NCBI GenBank assembly: GCA_021234155.1 | Contig: JAJEKV010000059.1 | Span: forward strand, 781,844-845,843 | Length of the DNA: 64,000 nucleotides | Direction: 5' to 3' | Source: Isoetes taiwanensis | Taxonomy: Eukaryota > Streptophyta > Lycopodiopsida > Isoetales > Isoetaceae | Part shown: piece by piece, positions 35,100 through 44,189 of the stretch | Position numbering within the stretch: the first letter of the stretch is position 1 | Layout: every line of letters begins with the position of its first letter | Notes under the pieces: model-generated | The model's database searches: none | The model's input: only the letters and a program-made list of their open reading frames with translations | Told to the model about the DNA's origin: nothing | Made by a program: the position numbers and the translations under genes

Positions 35100-36655
35100 C
35101 CTTAAGGGGGTGCTGACATATCATCCCCTTTGGTGGCGTCCCGCAATTTTTGTTGCGTTCTGTATCTATCATGTTCATTTAGAATCTGTTTCACTACTTT
35201 GGCTGTGTCCTCTGCTGAGGCTACCTCTCTCATTGCTTTTCCCACTGGAATCCCCCAATTTACATTGACCCATTTCGTTCTTATCGCTTCACATATTGGA
35301 CATTTGCTCCATACATGTTCCTCGTCTTTGATCTCTTGCAGGTCACAAGGCTGGCATAATCTGTCCTCTCTCTCACTATCACCGGCTGCGTCTTCCTCAC
35401 TCAATCCATAGTTTATGGTTTTTGTTCGAACCAGACGATTCGTTTGCTTTTATTTGGTTACTATCTGGCAGATATGTCATGTTCAATACTCTTCTCTAGA
35501 TTCATCATTAATAAATACATTCCTAGTTCTATATCCGGTTGTTTTTCTATCCATATCTGAAGTAGCTTTTTTTGCAGATTCCCCTTGTCCCCATTTGACA
35601 GCTTATTTTCCACATCCCTCCAAAGATCACATCCCAGCCTATCTGCCCATATGATGAGTTCGGACACTCACCCTCCTTTACCTTCTCTGGCCATCCCGAT
35701 TGAAGTCACAATCGCCTGCCTTACTAGCTTCACCTTTGACCTAGACGCCATATTTCTACTCAAATACGCTATTGTCCTATCGAGACCCTCCACTTCAAAT
35801 GGTGTTATCCATGTCTCATACAATGCTATTATCGCCGGCATTGATTTCTTTATTCCTAGTTCCCTGCATGGGAAGTGTTTTATTAGGCCCTCCCCTTTCT
35901 TCCAACTTCCTCATTGTAGTGCTTCCTCCCCACACTTCTATTCCATACAACATAGCTGGGGCCACTGTTATATTGAACATACCCTTTTTACTCCCCAGTC
36001 CATTATGTTCTGTTGCATGCAGATTGACTGCATTCCATAATAGTTTTTTATTGCTACATGCCATCTCTACTCTAAACCCTGCTTCCACATCCTTTTTATC
36101 ACTGCTTTGCACCCCAAGTATTTGTACTCATCTACTTTTTGGATTCTCTACCCCATGTATATGACCTCTTTTTTCCCATTGTCTATTTTTCCAAAATTAA
36201 CTATCTTTATTTTCTCAATGTTAACTGTCACACCTGTCTTCATGCAGAATTCTTCCAGAATTCCGATAAGCTCATCTAGGCCATCCTTATTCAAGGTCAG
36301 CAGGATTAGGTCGTCCACATAGAGCATACATGGTACTTTGGCCTAAGAAATAATCGGGGTTTCTTCATCCCTAACTTTACTCCTTATGAATTCCCCTAGT
36401 GCATCTATGTATTAACCCAAAGATTTTCGGTGAAAGTGGGCTTCACCCCTATATCACATTCCACTCCTCCTTCTTTAGGACCTCTCTTGGCTTCCACTTT
36501 TTCATATAATCTGGCTATAGCCACTAATAGCTGATGTGGTAAATCCATTTCTCTCAGTCTCTGCAAAAGTTTATACCTTGGTACTGTATCAAAAGCCTTT
36601 TTGAAATCGACAAAACAACAATACACTGTTTTCTCTAGTGATTGTGTATGTTCTA
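35100..36655 (-). pseudogene. LINE reverse transcriptase, C-terminal part
   Basis: Minus strand, right to left: CCFVDFKKAFDTVPRYKLLQ (near 36610-36550), LYVDDLILLTLNKDG (near 36320, the YVDD catalytic box), the thumb region in broken frames and DRLGCDLWRDVENKL (35640). The C-terminal zinc-like segment is at 35390-35300 with CQPCDLQ..HVWSKCPICEA. The frame is split by several stops. The upstream part of the same protein resumes at 37424 beyond an inserted element. Confidence 0.75.
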
Positions 36656-37423
36656 ATCGTGGCGGATTGAGGGTTTCCCGCCAGAACCGGCAGCAAACCC
36701 GAATCCCGGGGCTACCAAACGTGAACCGCAGTTTTGTGAAATTCTGTTCTTGGATCTTGGCGTGTTTCTTGGTATTTTTTTTTGCGATTTTGGGTGTTTT
36801 CTCGGCCCTTCAATATCTACAATCGTTGAAGAAGGAGTTTTCCGGAACCTGCTCTGATCTGCTGAATCCAGGCCTGATGTGGCCTCATCCAGAAGCAAAA
36901 CGGCCGGATCATGTATAGCCCTTCTTTTGCCTTCTTCTTTTGCCTTCTTCTTTTGCCGGATCATGTATAGCCCTTCTTTTGCCTTCTTCTTTTGCCGGAT
37001 CATGGAAACCCTTCTTCTTTTGCCTTCTGATACGCCGCTGCAAAACGCTTGAAACGCTTGAAACGCTTCTGCTGGACGAATCTTGAGGCTTGAAACAAGG
37101 CCGAATGATCTGCCGGTCGAATGATCTGCTCTTGAATGCCCTTCTCTGCTCTTGAACGCCCTGCTCTTGAATGCCCTGCCGATCTGCCGAATGATCTGAA
37201 TGATCTGAATGATCCGAATGCCCCAATGATCTGCCGGCCAAATGCCCTGACTGCACGAATGATCCTTCGCTGCACTGCCCTGCCGACCGCTCAAATGAAA
37301 TGGAAAATACTCTTTGAGCTGTGGCGGCGCTGTAAGCGGCGCCACCAGACACCTATAAACCTAAAAATACCTAAAGTAAACAAACATCGAATATTCCAGG
37401 AATTTCACAAAACTGCAGTTTAC
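36656..37423. mobile_element. 768-bp insertion carrying an ABC-transporter fragment
   Basis: GTTCTA flanks the insert at 36650-36655 and 37424-37429. Removing the insert joins the LINE frame (VTLRVIIE to HTQSLEKTVYC). The right end (GTAAACTGCAGTTTTGTGAA read inward) is matched in inverse at 36722 (GTGAACCGCAGTTTTGTGAA), leaving ~66 extra bases at the left. On the minus strand 36910-36845 reads DPAVLLLDEATSGLDSA, the Walker B and D-loop of an ABC ATPase. The rest is tandem text such as CTTCTTTTGCCGGATCATG and GAATGATCTGAATGATCTG. It looks like a non-autonomous element that captured host gene sequence. Confidence 0.7.
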
Positions 37424-37620
37424 GTTCTATTATTACCCTCAGTGTTACCAAGTGGTCTATTGTTGAGTGATTTGGTCTGAACCCTGCTTGTTCTTTTGCA
37501 TGTTTGCTATTCCTTTCTGTTTAATCTGCCAATTTCATTTTTATTTCTTTGCTATACCATTTCGCCATCCCACTACTCACCATTACCATTATAGTTCAGA
37601 ATTAATTGAAAACCCCCAAA
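37424..37620 (-). pseudogene. LINE reverse transcriptase, N-terminal piece beyond the insertion
   Basis: Minus strand reads KEQAGFRPNHSTIDHLVTLR near 37490-37430, the conserved box that precedes the YVDD region. The LINE sequence fades out at an A-rich run (37618-37633). Confidence 0.7.
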
Positions 37621-37639
37621 AAAAAAAAAAAAAGGTGGT

Positions 37640-38526
37640 GTCACCTTGTTACACTGCCAACTATGTGGAAGGCCTTCTGTTAAGGCTTTATTAAGTTTGC
37701 AAACCAATATAGACAAAATTATAGTGTTGTTGATCATGAAATTATTGTTTCACGTTTAACATTATTCAAACTTTGTCCTAGTGGTTGGTTTTCTAGTTTG
37801 ATTATAAGGATATTTTAGAAGTTGGAATGACGATATAGCATGCTTTGCAATGCCCAATTTTGTATAACAATGGTTTTCATATTTTGATAATGCCACACTA
37901 GCAATGAGTTTTCAAACTTGGATAACTTGAGACAAGAATGTATCTATAGAATTGAGATACGTCATACACAAAACATAGAAAACCTTTATTATAAGGCGAT
38001 GAGTTTATATGTCATTCAACTTGCTTCTTTGTGGAAAAATCATTGATTAAGTGATGCCTCAATGACTAGGAACAAGATCACATCAAGGAAGCAAGAGAAA
38101 GAGATGGAAGTGCAAGATAAACAATCTTTGGTCTAATAATCCGATCCCCCATCTATGATGTGTAGTAGTTCCAATTTGTCCATGTATATTACAATGAAGC
38201 ATTACTTGTTGTACTTGTAGTTCAAGCTCTATGGAATTGCAAGATAAACAAACCTTGGTCTAATAACTGTTTCCCCCATCTATGGTTTGTTTATCCAAAC
38301 AGACATAATGTTCTATTAAGTAGGCATTGGATTTTTAAATGTGTTAATACTGGATCCAACCCCACACATTCAAATAAATATTAAATATCTTTTGAATAAG
38401 GATAAGCATAATGCCATTCTAAATGGTCTTTTGTTAAAAAGGTACTACTAAAGTAGCTAAGAAATTCCAAAATCATGAGCTTGCACTTGTGTAATAATTC
38501 AAAGTGGTGATGGACTCCTTGTGTGC
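37640..38526. other. AT-rich intergenic DNA, no gene seen
   Basis: No supported frame or repeat structure beyond a loose duplication of TTGCAAGATAAACAA-CTTGGTCTAATAA-type text at ~38112 and ~38236. Confidence 0.5.
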
Positions 38527-39042
38527 GGTTAATAACCGGTGCCTTCTTTGGCTCCCAAATCGGGTCTGTATGGACTAAAAAATCGCTTAAGCGATTTGGG
38601 GAAAATCGCTTTAAGCGATTTTTGGGAAGTGCGAAAAATCGCTTTGCCGATTTTCAAACGGGGAAGGTGAAAATCGCCTAAGCGATTTTCGTTTTCCGTT
38701 ACCGGAAACTAGGCTCACATCTCCAGGTGGTTTTAAATAAAAATCGAAAATCGCTTAAGCGATTTTTACCGTCAATCCGTCCGTCGGCGTCTTTTGCCAG
38801 TGAAAAAAAAAATCGAAATCGCAAAAGCGATTTTTAATTTTTATCGGCAATCCGTCGGCATCACCTGCCAGTGAAAATGAAAAATAGAAAATCACTTAAG
38901 CGATTTTCGAAGTCTACGTCTGTCAGCGCCGAAAGTAAGAGGAAAAAAAAATTTGAAAATCGCTTAAGCGATTTCGGTCGTCACCTTTGTCACCGGCCGG
39001 GGAAAATAAGCAAAAAAATTGAAAATCGCTTAGCGATTTTCT

Positions 39043-39055
39043 ATTCAATATAAAA
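39043..39055 (+). promoter_or_regulatory. TATA-like module 1 after a palindrome
   Basis: ATTCAATATAAAA directly follows a palindrome B copy and lies 55 bases before the ATG of the Pro-rich frame at 39110. The same 13-mer recurs at 39616 and 40683, each time after a palindrome. Confidence 0.5.
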
Positions 39056-39109
39056 ACGATTTTGCCATATCGCCAAAGAGCCTCTAGTCTCCCTGCCCAT
39101 CTTGTTAAA

Positions 39110-39277
39110 ATGGTCCGACAGTTAAAGACCGTGTGGGCACGATATGTCCCTTCTACCAGTAATCCGCCTCCTCCTCCTCCTCCGAGGGACATCATCAGCA
39201 ATCCCCCTGCTCCTCCTCCAAGGGACAAGAACCCCCGTCAGCCGCGCTCCTTTCACCATCGCCGCAAGAATGAGTGA
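39110..39277 (+). CDS. small Pro-rich protein frame in the MULE
   Basis: ATG at 39110 opens MVRQLKTVWARYVPSTSNPP, followed by PPPPPRDIISNPPAPPPRD and a basic HHRRKNE end, 55 codons in all. It lies 55 bp downstream of a TATA-like module. The composition could be that of a real small protein or of a truncated first exon. No family recognised. Confidence 0.3.
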   Translation: MVRQLKTVWARYVPSTSNPPPPPPPRDIISNPPAPPPRDKNPRQPRSFHHRRKNE

Positions 39278-39615
39278 AAGGGAGCTTGTCATCGCGACCG
39301 CCGGGCGCTCCCTCGCAAATAACGATCGGTAGAATGGCTCAACGAGCCAAACAGATGAAACGATGTTAAATGTGCGATAATGATGCAAATGGTTGCATCA
39401 AATTGTCACGCCCCGGGATGGACAAAGACAATGTGTAATTTGCTTTTATGAATGGGAAAAAGTAGTACACTCAATTTGATTATGAAAGCATATACATTGC
39501 CGAAAAGTAAGAGGGGAAAAAAAAAAAATTGAAAATCGCTTTTAAGCGATTTTCGTCCCGTCAACAATCACCTGCCAAAAAAAAAAAAAATAGAAAATCG
39601 CTCAAGCGATTTTCA

Positions 39616-39628
39616 ATTCAATATAAAA
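39616..39628 (+). promoter_or_regulatory. TATA-like module 2 after a palindrome
   Basis: ATTCAATATAAAA follows the palindrome at 39592. It lies about 180 bases before the 39797-39811 start codons, with TTTGTTTGATAGGGTAAGA-type leader text shared with module 3. Confidence 0.5.
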
Positions 39629-39810
39629 TAAGCAAGGTGTGTTCCAAAATCCGCGGAAAGCAAAGGCTTAAGCCGATTCGCGCGATAGGGTAAGAATATA
39701 GGTTTTGCTCCTCGCTTTTTGCGGCTTTGTTTGATAGGGTAAGATTATAGGGTTTTGCTCCTCGTGCTCTCTTACATTCATCTCGTAACACTCAAAATGG
39801 CCGACACAAT

Positions 39811-40296
39811 ATGCAGACGGGACACACCATCACCGAAATGCAGTCTCATATTAGTGGGCCAATCTTAGCCCATGCGAATCAGTTGCAGGTGGAGGTACAA
39901 AACGAGATGAGCCAGATCCGAACGAGAGAAGTTAGCGCCCAATTCACGAAGCTCCTCCAAGGCGATGGGTTGATAAGGAATGGCGACGAGGAACAACTCA
40001 GTAGGGTGGAGCTGGAGGAGTGCCTCATATCTTTGAAACGCTTTATTTACAGGGCAAAGGCACTGAAAAGGCTGCTGAAAATGGAGGACGTTTTGATGCA
40101 CAATATGTTCGACCTCTCGTTTAAGAAGCTTTACAAGAAGCAAAAAAGACAATGCGGGGCTATGGTAACCAAGCTCATCGCCGCCAGTGGTCATTCTATC
40201 AAGAAGTTGGATGATTGGCTGGATCTGTACAGTCGAAGACATATTGATGAGTTCGATATGGAGGATCTCATCGAGGCTGAAGTGGGCATAGAGTGA
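39811..40296 (+). CDS. accessory MULE protein of unknown function (161 aa)
   Basis: An intact frame from MQTGHTITEMQSHISGPILA to a stop at 40296. It is strongly helical: residues 60-100 contain SRVELEECLISLKRFIYRAK and ALKRLLKMEDVLMH, then a basic patch (KKLYKKQKRQCG) and an acidic tail (DEFDMEDLIEAEVGIE). An ATG at 39797 in another frame (MADTICRR) could be the original start if one base has been lost. It sits between two palindrome clusters with its own TATA-like module, unlike standard MULE genes. No homologue recognised. It could be a DNA-binding or regulatory accessory factor. Confidence 0.5.
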   Translation: MQTGHTITEMQSHISGPILAHANQLQVEVQNEMSQIRTREVSAQFTKLLQGDGLIRNGDEEQLSRVELEECLISLKRFIYRAKALKRLLKMEDVLMHNMFDLSFKKLYKKQKRQCGAMVTKLIAASGHSIKKLDDWLDLYSRRHIDEFDMEDLIEAEVGIE

Positions 40297-40682
40297 AGCT
40301 TTGGTCTTTTCTATTATATGTTGTCTATTATGTAGTATGTTTGTTTGAATTAGCCATGTCTTGAAAGACCTATGTATTTTCTTCATGTAAAAGAATACCA
40401 AACATTTGAAAGTAATACCAAAATTTTTGACATCTATTTATTTTCGTGGTCGTAAGGTACATAAGTATTTTCACTCAATTTCATTATAAAAGCATATACA
40501 AAGGCGAAAGCAAGAGAAAAAAAAATTTTTGAAAATCGCTAAGCGATTTTCGCGTGTCACCACAAGAATGACCCCGCCTTAAAATATAGAAAATCGCTTA
40601 AGCGATTTTTCAAGACAACGTCTGTAGCCGAAAAGTAAGAGGAAAAAAAAAATAAAATTTGAAAATCGCTTGTTTATTTTGC

Positions 40683-40695
40683 ATTCAATATAAAA
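40683..40695 (+). promoter_or_regulatory. TATA-like module 3, likely transposase promoter
   Basis: ATTCAATATAAAA follows a degenerate palindrome and precedes the putative transposase ATG at 40802 by about 105 bases. Confidence 0.5.
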
Positions 40696-40801
40696 CAGCA
40701 GGGGGCTACCATATGCGTGAAAGGAGCGCTTTTGCCGATCCGCCTTCGTAGTTCGAAGTTCTCCCGGCATAGTGCAACTTTGTTTGATAGGGTTTGTTAG
40801 A

Positions 40802-43751
40802 ATGTCGGATTCAGATTATGAGGATGAGGGCTCTTTGAGCGAAGCTTTTAGATGATGGCAATAGCGACTATTGGGAAGGAGGCATCCGACCAATCGATGC
40901 CGATTGCTCTACATTAATTGCCCCGTTGCCACAAGTGCACCTCGTGGCCCCGGTGGTTCCAATGTTGTGCGGGAGGTGGTTCGGATGTATCCCGATCCGC
41001 GGCGACCGGGCTTAGGCAAAGAACGGGCCCGGAGGAGTTCGTGTCCATGGGTATGTGTTCTTGAAAGTTTACATATGATCTTATGATTGCTTCCGCCAAC
41101 GAAGGTAGACCTCCGTGATCCTTGCGACATCGGGATCGCGGACCCGTGATTTTCCTCCTCTTCCACGCAGACCGCATGTGCATGTTCTTTCCGAAAGTGG
41201 CATAGATATGAGGACCCGGTGGGAGCAATACCGCGAGGGGCTATAATGGGAGTCGTCGGTCATGTTTCCTATTTGCATAGGGTGGGATCGCGATCCACAT
41301 AAGTGTGTGCCTTGGGTAGAGGATTGGAACAATCTAGTGGCGCAGGTGCCACATTGCCAATGGCCAAGACTTGTCGAAGACTTGAGACCCTAGAAGAAAT
41401 AAGATCCGGTGGGGGAGACAGCATAGCGAGGCACGGATCCCGCCGGAATACGTGACCCGGTGCGAAAAATTGCAAGGTTCGCATGTACATGAAGGATAAT
41501 GACTTCCCTCAACATGAGACTAGCACCGCCGCCCGGACCGACATCGAGTGGGAGAGGTGCAAAGCGAGAGACCGTCCGCCTTGTGCACATCCACACGCCG
41601 CATCGTGACCGGGGGTGGGTGGCCGGCAGATGAGGGTGGACGATTTTGCCCGCCACCGGTGGAGGAACCCCAGCGCAGCCCACAACTTCCGGCAAAAGGT
41701 TCGAGGAGTCACGCGACGTGGTCGCATCGATAGGTTTCGCGACAAGACGGCCGAATGGTCATGCGGAGGACAGTGAGCGGACCTGGATATTTGCGCGGCC
41801 AGTGCATTCTGGGCACGATCCATTCGAAGCGCCAGAGGTATGGTCTCTACCAGTTCACCCTAATCTGATAGAAAGAGCTGTGCAGTTAATGAGAAACGTG
41901 AACAGCACAAAGGCTGTGTGGGACATGGCGAAGGCAGTGGGTCCCATGCTCAGGGAGGAGACCACGGCAGTCGAGCGCGTCACATATCGGTTTGACATGA
42001 GCCAGGAGGATGTGTGGCGTCTCTGCAACAAGTATCGAATGTTTGGTGAGCGAATGTCATGTCTAATTAGGCTTGTAAATGTCTGCGCACTCACTTGCCT
42101 TGGCTCGAACGTGACTATGTTTCAGGCGGTGGCGCAATGGCCGACTGGGACAGCCTTGAGGAGAACATAGAGGCCTGGGCACATGCAGGAAAGGTCCTCT
42201 ACCACCAGCCATTCGCGTCTCACGCTGCGGATCCGGAACGCCGCCCATGGATCCTAGTTCTACAAGATGACAGTATGCGTAGGGCGGCGATACAGTACAG
42301 CGAAAACTCGGGGTGGGCTCTCGATTCGACATTCGGCACCAACATGTGGCGGATACCGCTCTACGCAGCCGTGGTTCCGCTTGCACGCGGGTTGGGTATC
42401 CAGCCTTCTACATGCTTTGGTACACATAAGAAGGGGTCAGAGCGGACAAAGAATGCATTACTTAAAAGCGCTTACACCGGTGTTTGAACGGATGGGGCAT
42501 GTAAGGCCAAGGTCCATCACCATTGACATGGGACGGAGAGGAGAGAGTGGCCATAGAAGAGGTAATTCGCGAATGACCCATAACCGTTTTCAACGAAAGC
42601 ACGGCGAAAGCGTGTAAAGAACTTTGCTTGTCACTATTTGCGTTTTCTTAGATGTAATGCCTGTGCAGATAGCAGGCTGTGTCATATCTTGTTGGTTCCA
42701 TTGCAAGCGAGCATGGCGTGACAACCTCATGCCGAGGATACAAGACAACCTCATGTCTGGCAAAGGCTATCTAATCTCATGTTGGAGCCCGACCTGGAGC
42801 GGTATGAGCACTTGGAAAATCACTTCTACAATGCCTATGGTAACAGTGCCGAGATCTTCGAGTAAGTGTCTTTGTCGAGCTTTTGATTAGAAATATCGTT
42901 TCATAGTTGACGTGCATCAATACACCTGGCATCCCCAGCTATCTTGCCCACAACTGGTTGTGGGGCGACGTGTGGGAAGGGAAATGGCAGCGACACCAGA
43001 GGTTGTGGCCCCATGGATACATGGACACTACCAACTACGTGGAGGCCCATTGGAGGGTGTTGAAGGTGCAAACCTTGGGTTGCAAGGTTAACCCGCTTGG
43101 ATGTACACTCGATTTGTTCGCTAGTAGGATATCCAAATGGTGAGGATCCCCGGGAGGCACAATTTTGACGGTGTGTGGAGGCGTTGGAGCCTAGGTATGT
43201 CTCTAGCAAAGCACATAGTTAAGAATGCTCCTCCATTCTAATCACGTTCCCTTCCCTTTGCTTCAGCTGACTTCGGCCGGTACAGCCCGCAATCCTATCG
43301 CAAACGACGTGCAGGTGCACAAGATCTGCTGCAACGGTTTGAGGTAGATGCAAACACAATCACAGTAGTGGACGACGAGGCCGTTGAACTTTCCATCGCA
43401 TCCGGGGCAGATGATGGGGTCCGCTATACGGTTTTGATGATGCAGCACTATTGCACTTGTCCCGCTGATGTCCCAGTGTGCAAGCACCTCATAGCAGGAG
43501 ATATGTTTCTCTTTAGGTACCGTCCCCAACTCTTCGAAGTGCTATATCCCGGACGGGAAGCGGAGCTCCAGCACATCGAGCGGCCACCGGCACCTGTAGT
43601 GGACGAAGACACGTTGAGATTGGTGGTTAGTCAGTGGTTGCAGGCAATGGGCGAGGAAATGCAATACTGGCAGACGGAGGTAATGAACCAAGAACACATA
43701 GACGAGGAAGACCTGGCTCCATTGTTTGGCGGAGGGTGCGGCGTCGCCTAA
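40802..43751 (+). pseudogene. MULE transposase with SWIM zinc finger, frame-broken
   Basis: The start is taken at ATG 40802, where an acidic MSDSDYEDEGSLSEA opens and continues after a 1-nt shift as DDGNSDYWEGGIRPIDADC. The middle (41.0-41.8 kb) is poorly readable. The DDE core is clear: RRPWILVLQDDSMRRAAIQY then WALDSTFGTNMWRIPLYAAV (first catalytic Asp, ~42310), and HVRPRSITIDMGRR (second Asp, ~42520). LERYEHLENHFYNAYGNSAE follows near 42800 and WPHGYMDTTNYVEAHWRVLK (43020-43070, the conserved region with the last acidic residue). A last exon from 43267 carries the SWIM finger (YCTCPADVPVCKHL, CxC..CxH) and an acidic tail. Several single-base shifts in 42.3-42.6 kb mean this copy cannot encode an intact enzyme as read. 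Some gaps are introns. Confidence 0.8.
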
Positions 43752-44189
43752 GGGCATTCCGTGATGCGGCGGCACCGAGAAACGTCCCAATGCGAGGGGG
43801 CTATGCAACTCAGCAGGCGGGAGCACGGGTGCGTAACTTTTCAACGCCACGTCGTGGTAGCCTGCGGTAACGCGAAACCCCCCGCCTAACGTGGGAGGAG
43901 AGGGTCGACCTCGGCCGCCGATTTGACCGATCACTCGGTGATGATGTGGATGGTACATGGCATTTAAATCAATGACAATGTTTCTATTGCATAGTAAAAG
44001 TACATGAGGGGCGGCACGCCTCATTATTTGGTAGTTGAACCAATATGCCTTCGCGCATGAGGCAAGCAATGAGTGTAAAGAAGTTTCGCTGGCCGTGCCA
44101 CATCATCGTCGGTCAGATGCATGTTCGGGCGCACGCAAGGTGGAAGGCTTCGGATGTCATGCGGGGCATATATAACTGATTAATGAGGT

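Larger units (their letters stand above)
38578..40675. repeat. palindrome array B, left subterminal cluster
   Basis: About 14 copies of GAAAATCGCTTAAGCGATTT-type palindromes, for example at 38580, 38603, 38669, 38742, 38887, 38955, 39019, 39530, 39592, 40530 and 40590. Copies vary mostly in the central TTAA (TAA, TTTTAA, CTAA, TCAA), while the GAAAATCGC arms are kept. They are absent from the coding core and recur at the right end, as expected of transposase-binding subterminal repeats. Confidence 0.95.

Noticed and set aside
36653-37345. 230-codon minus frame as a complete gene
   Set aside because: Only the ABC ATPase segment is protein-like; the remainder is tandem repeat inside the inserted element.
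43542-44069. 175-codon minus-strand frame opposite the SWIM exon
   Set aside because: It is a shadow of the transposase coding strand; the plus frame has the CxC..CxH finger and a good splice acceptor.
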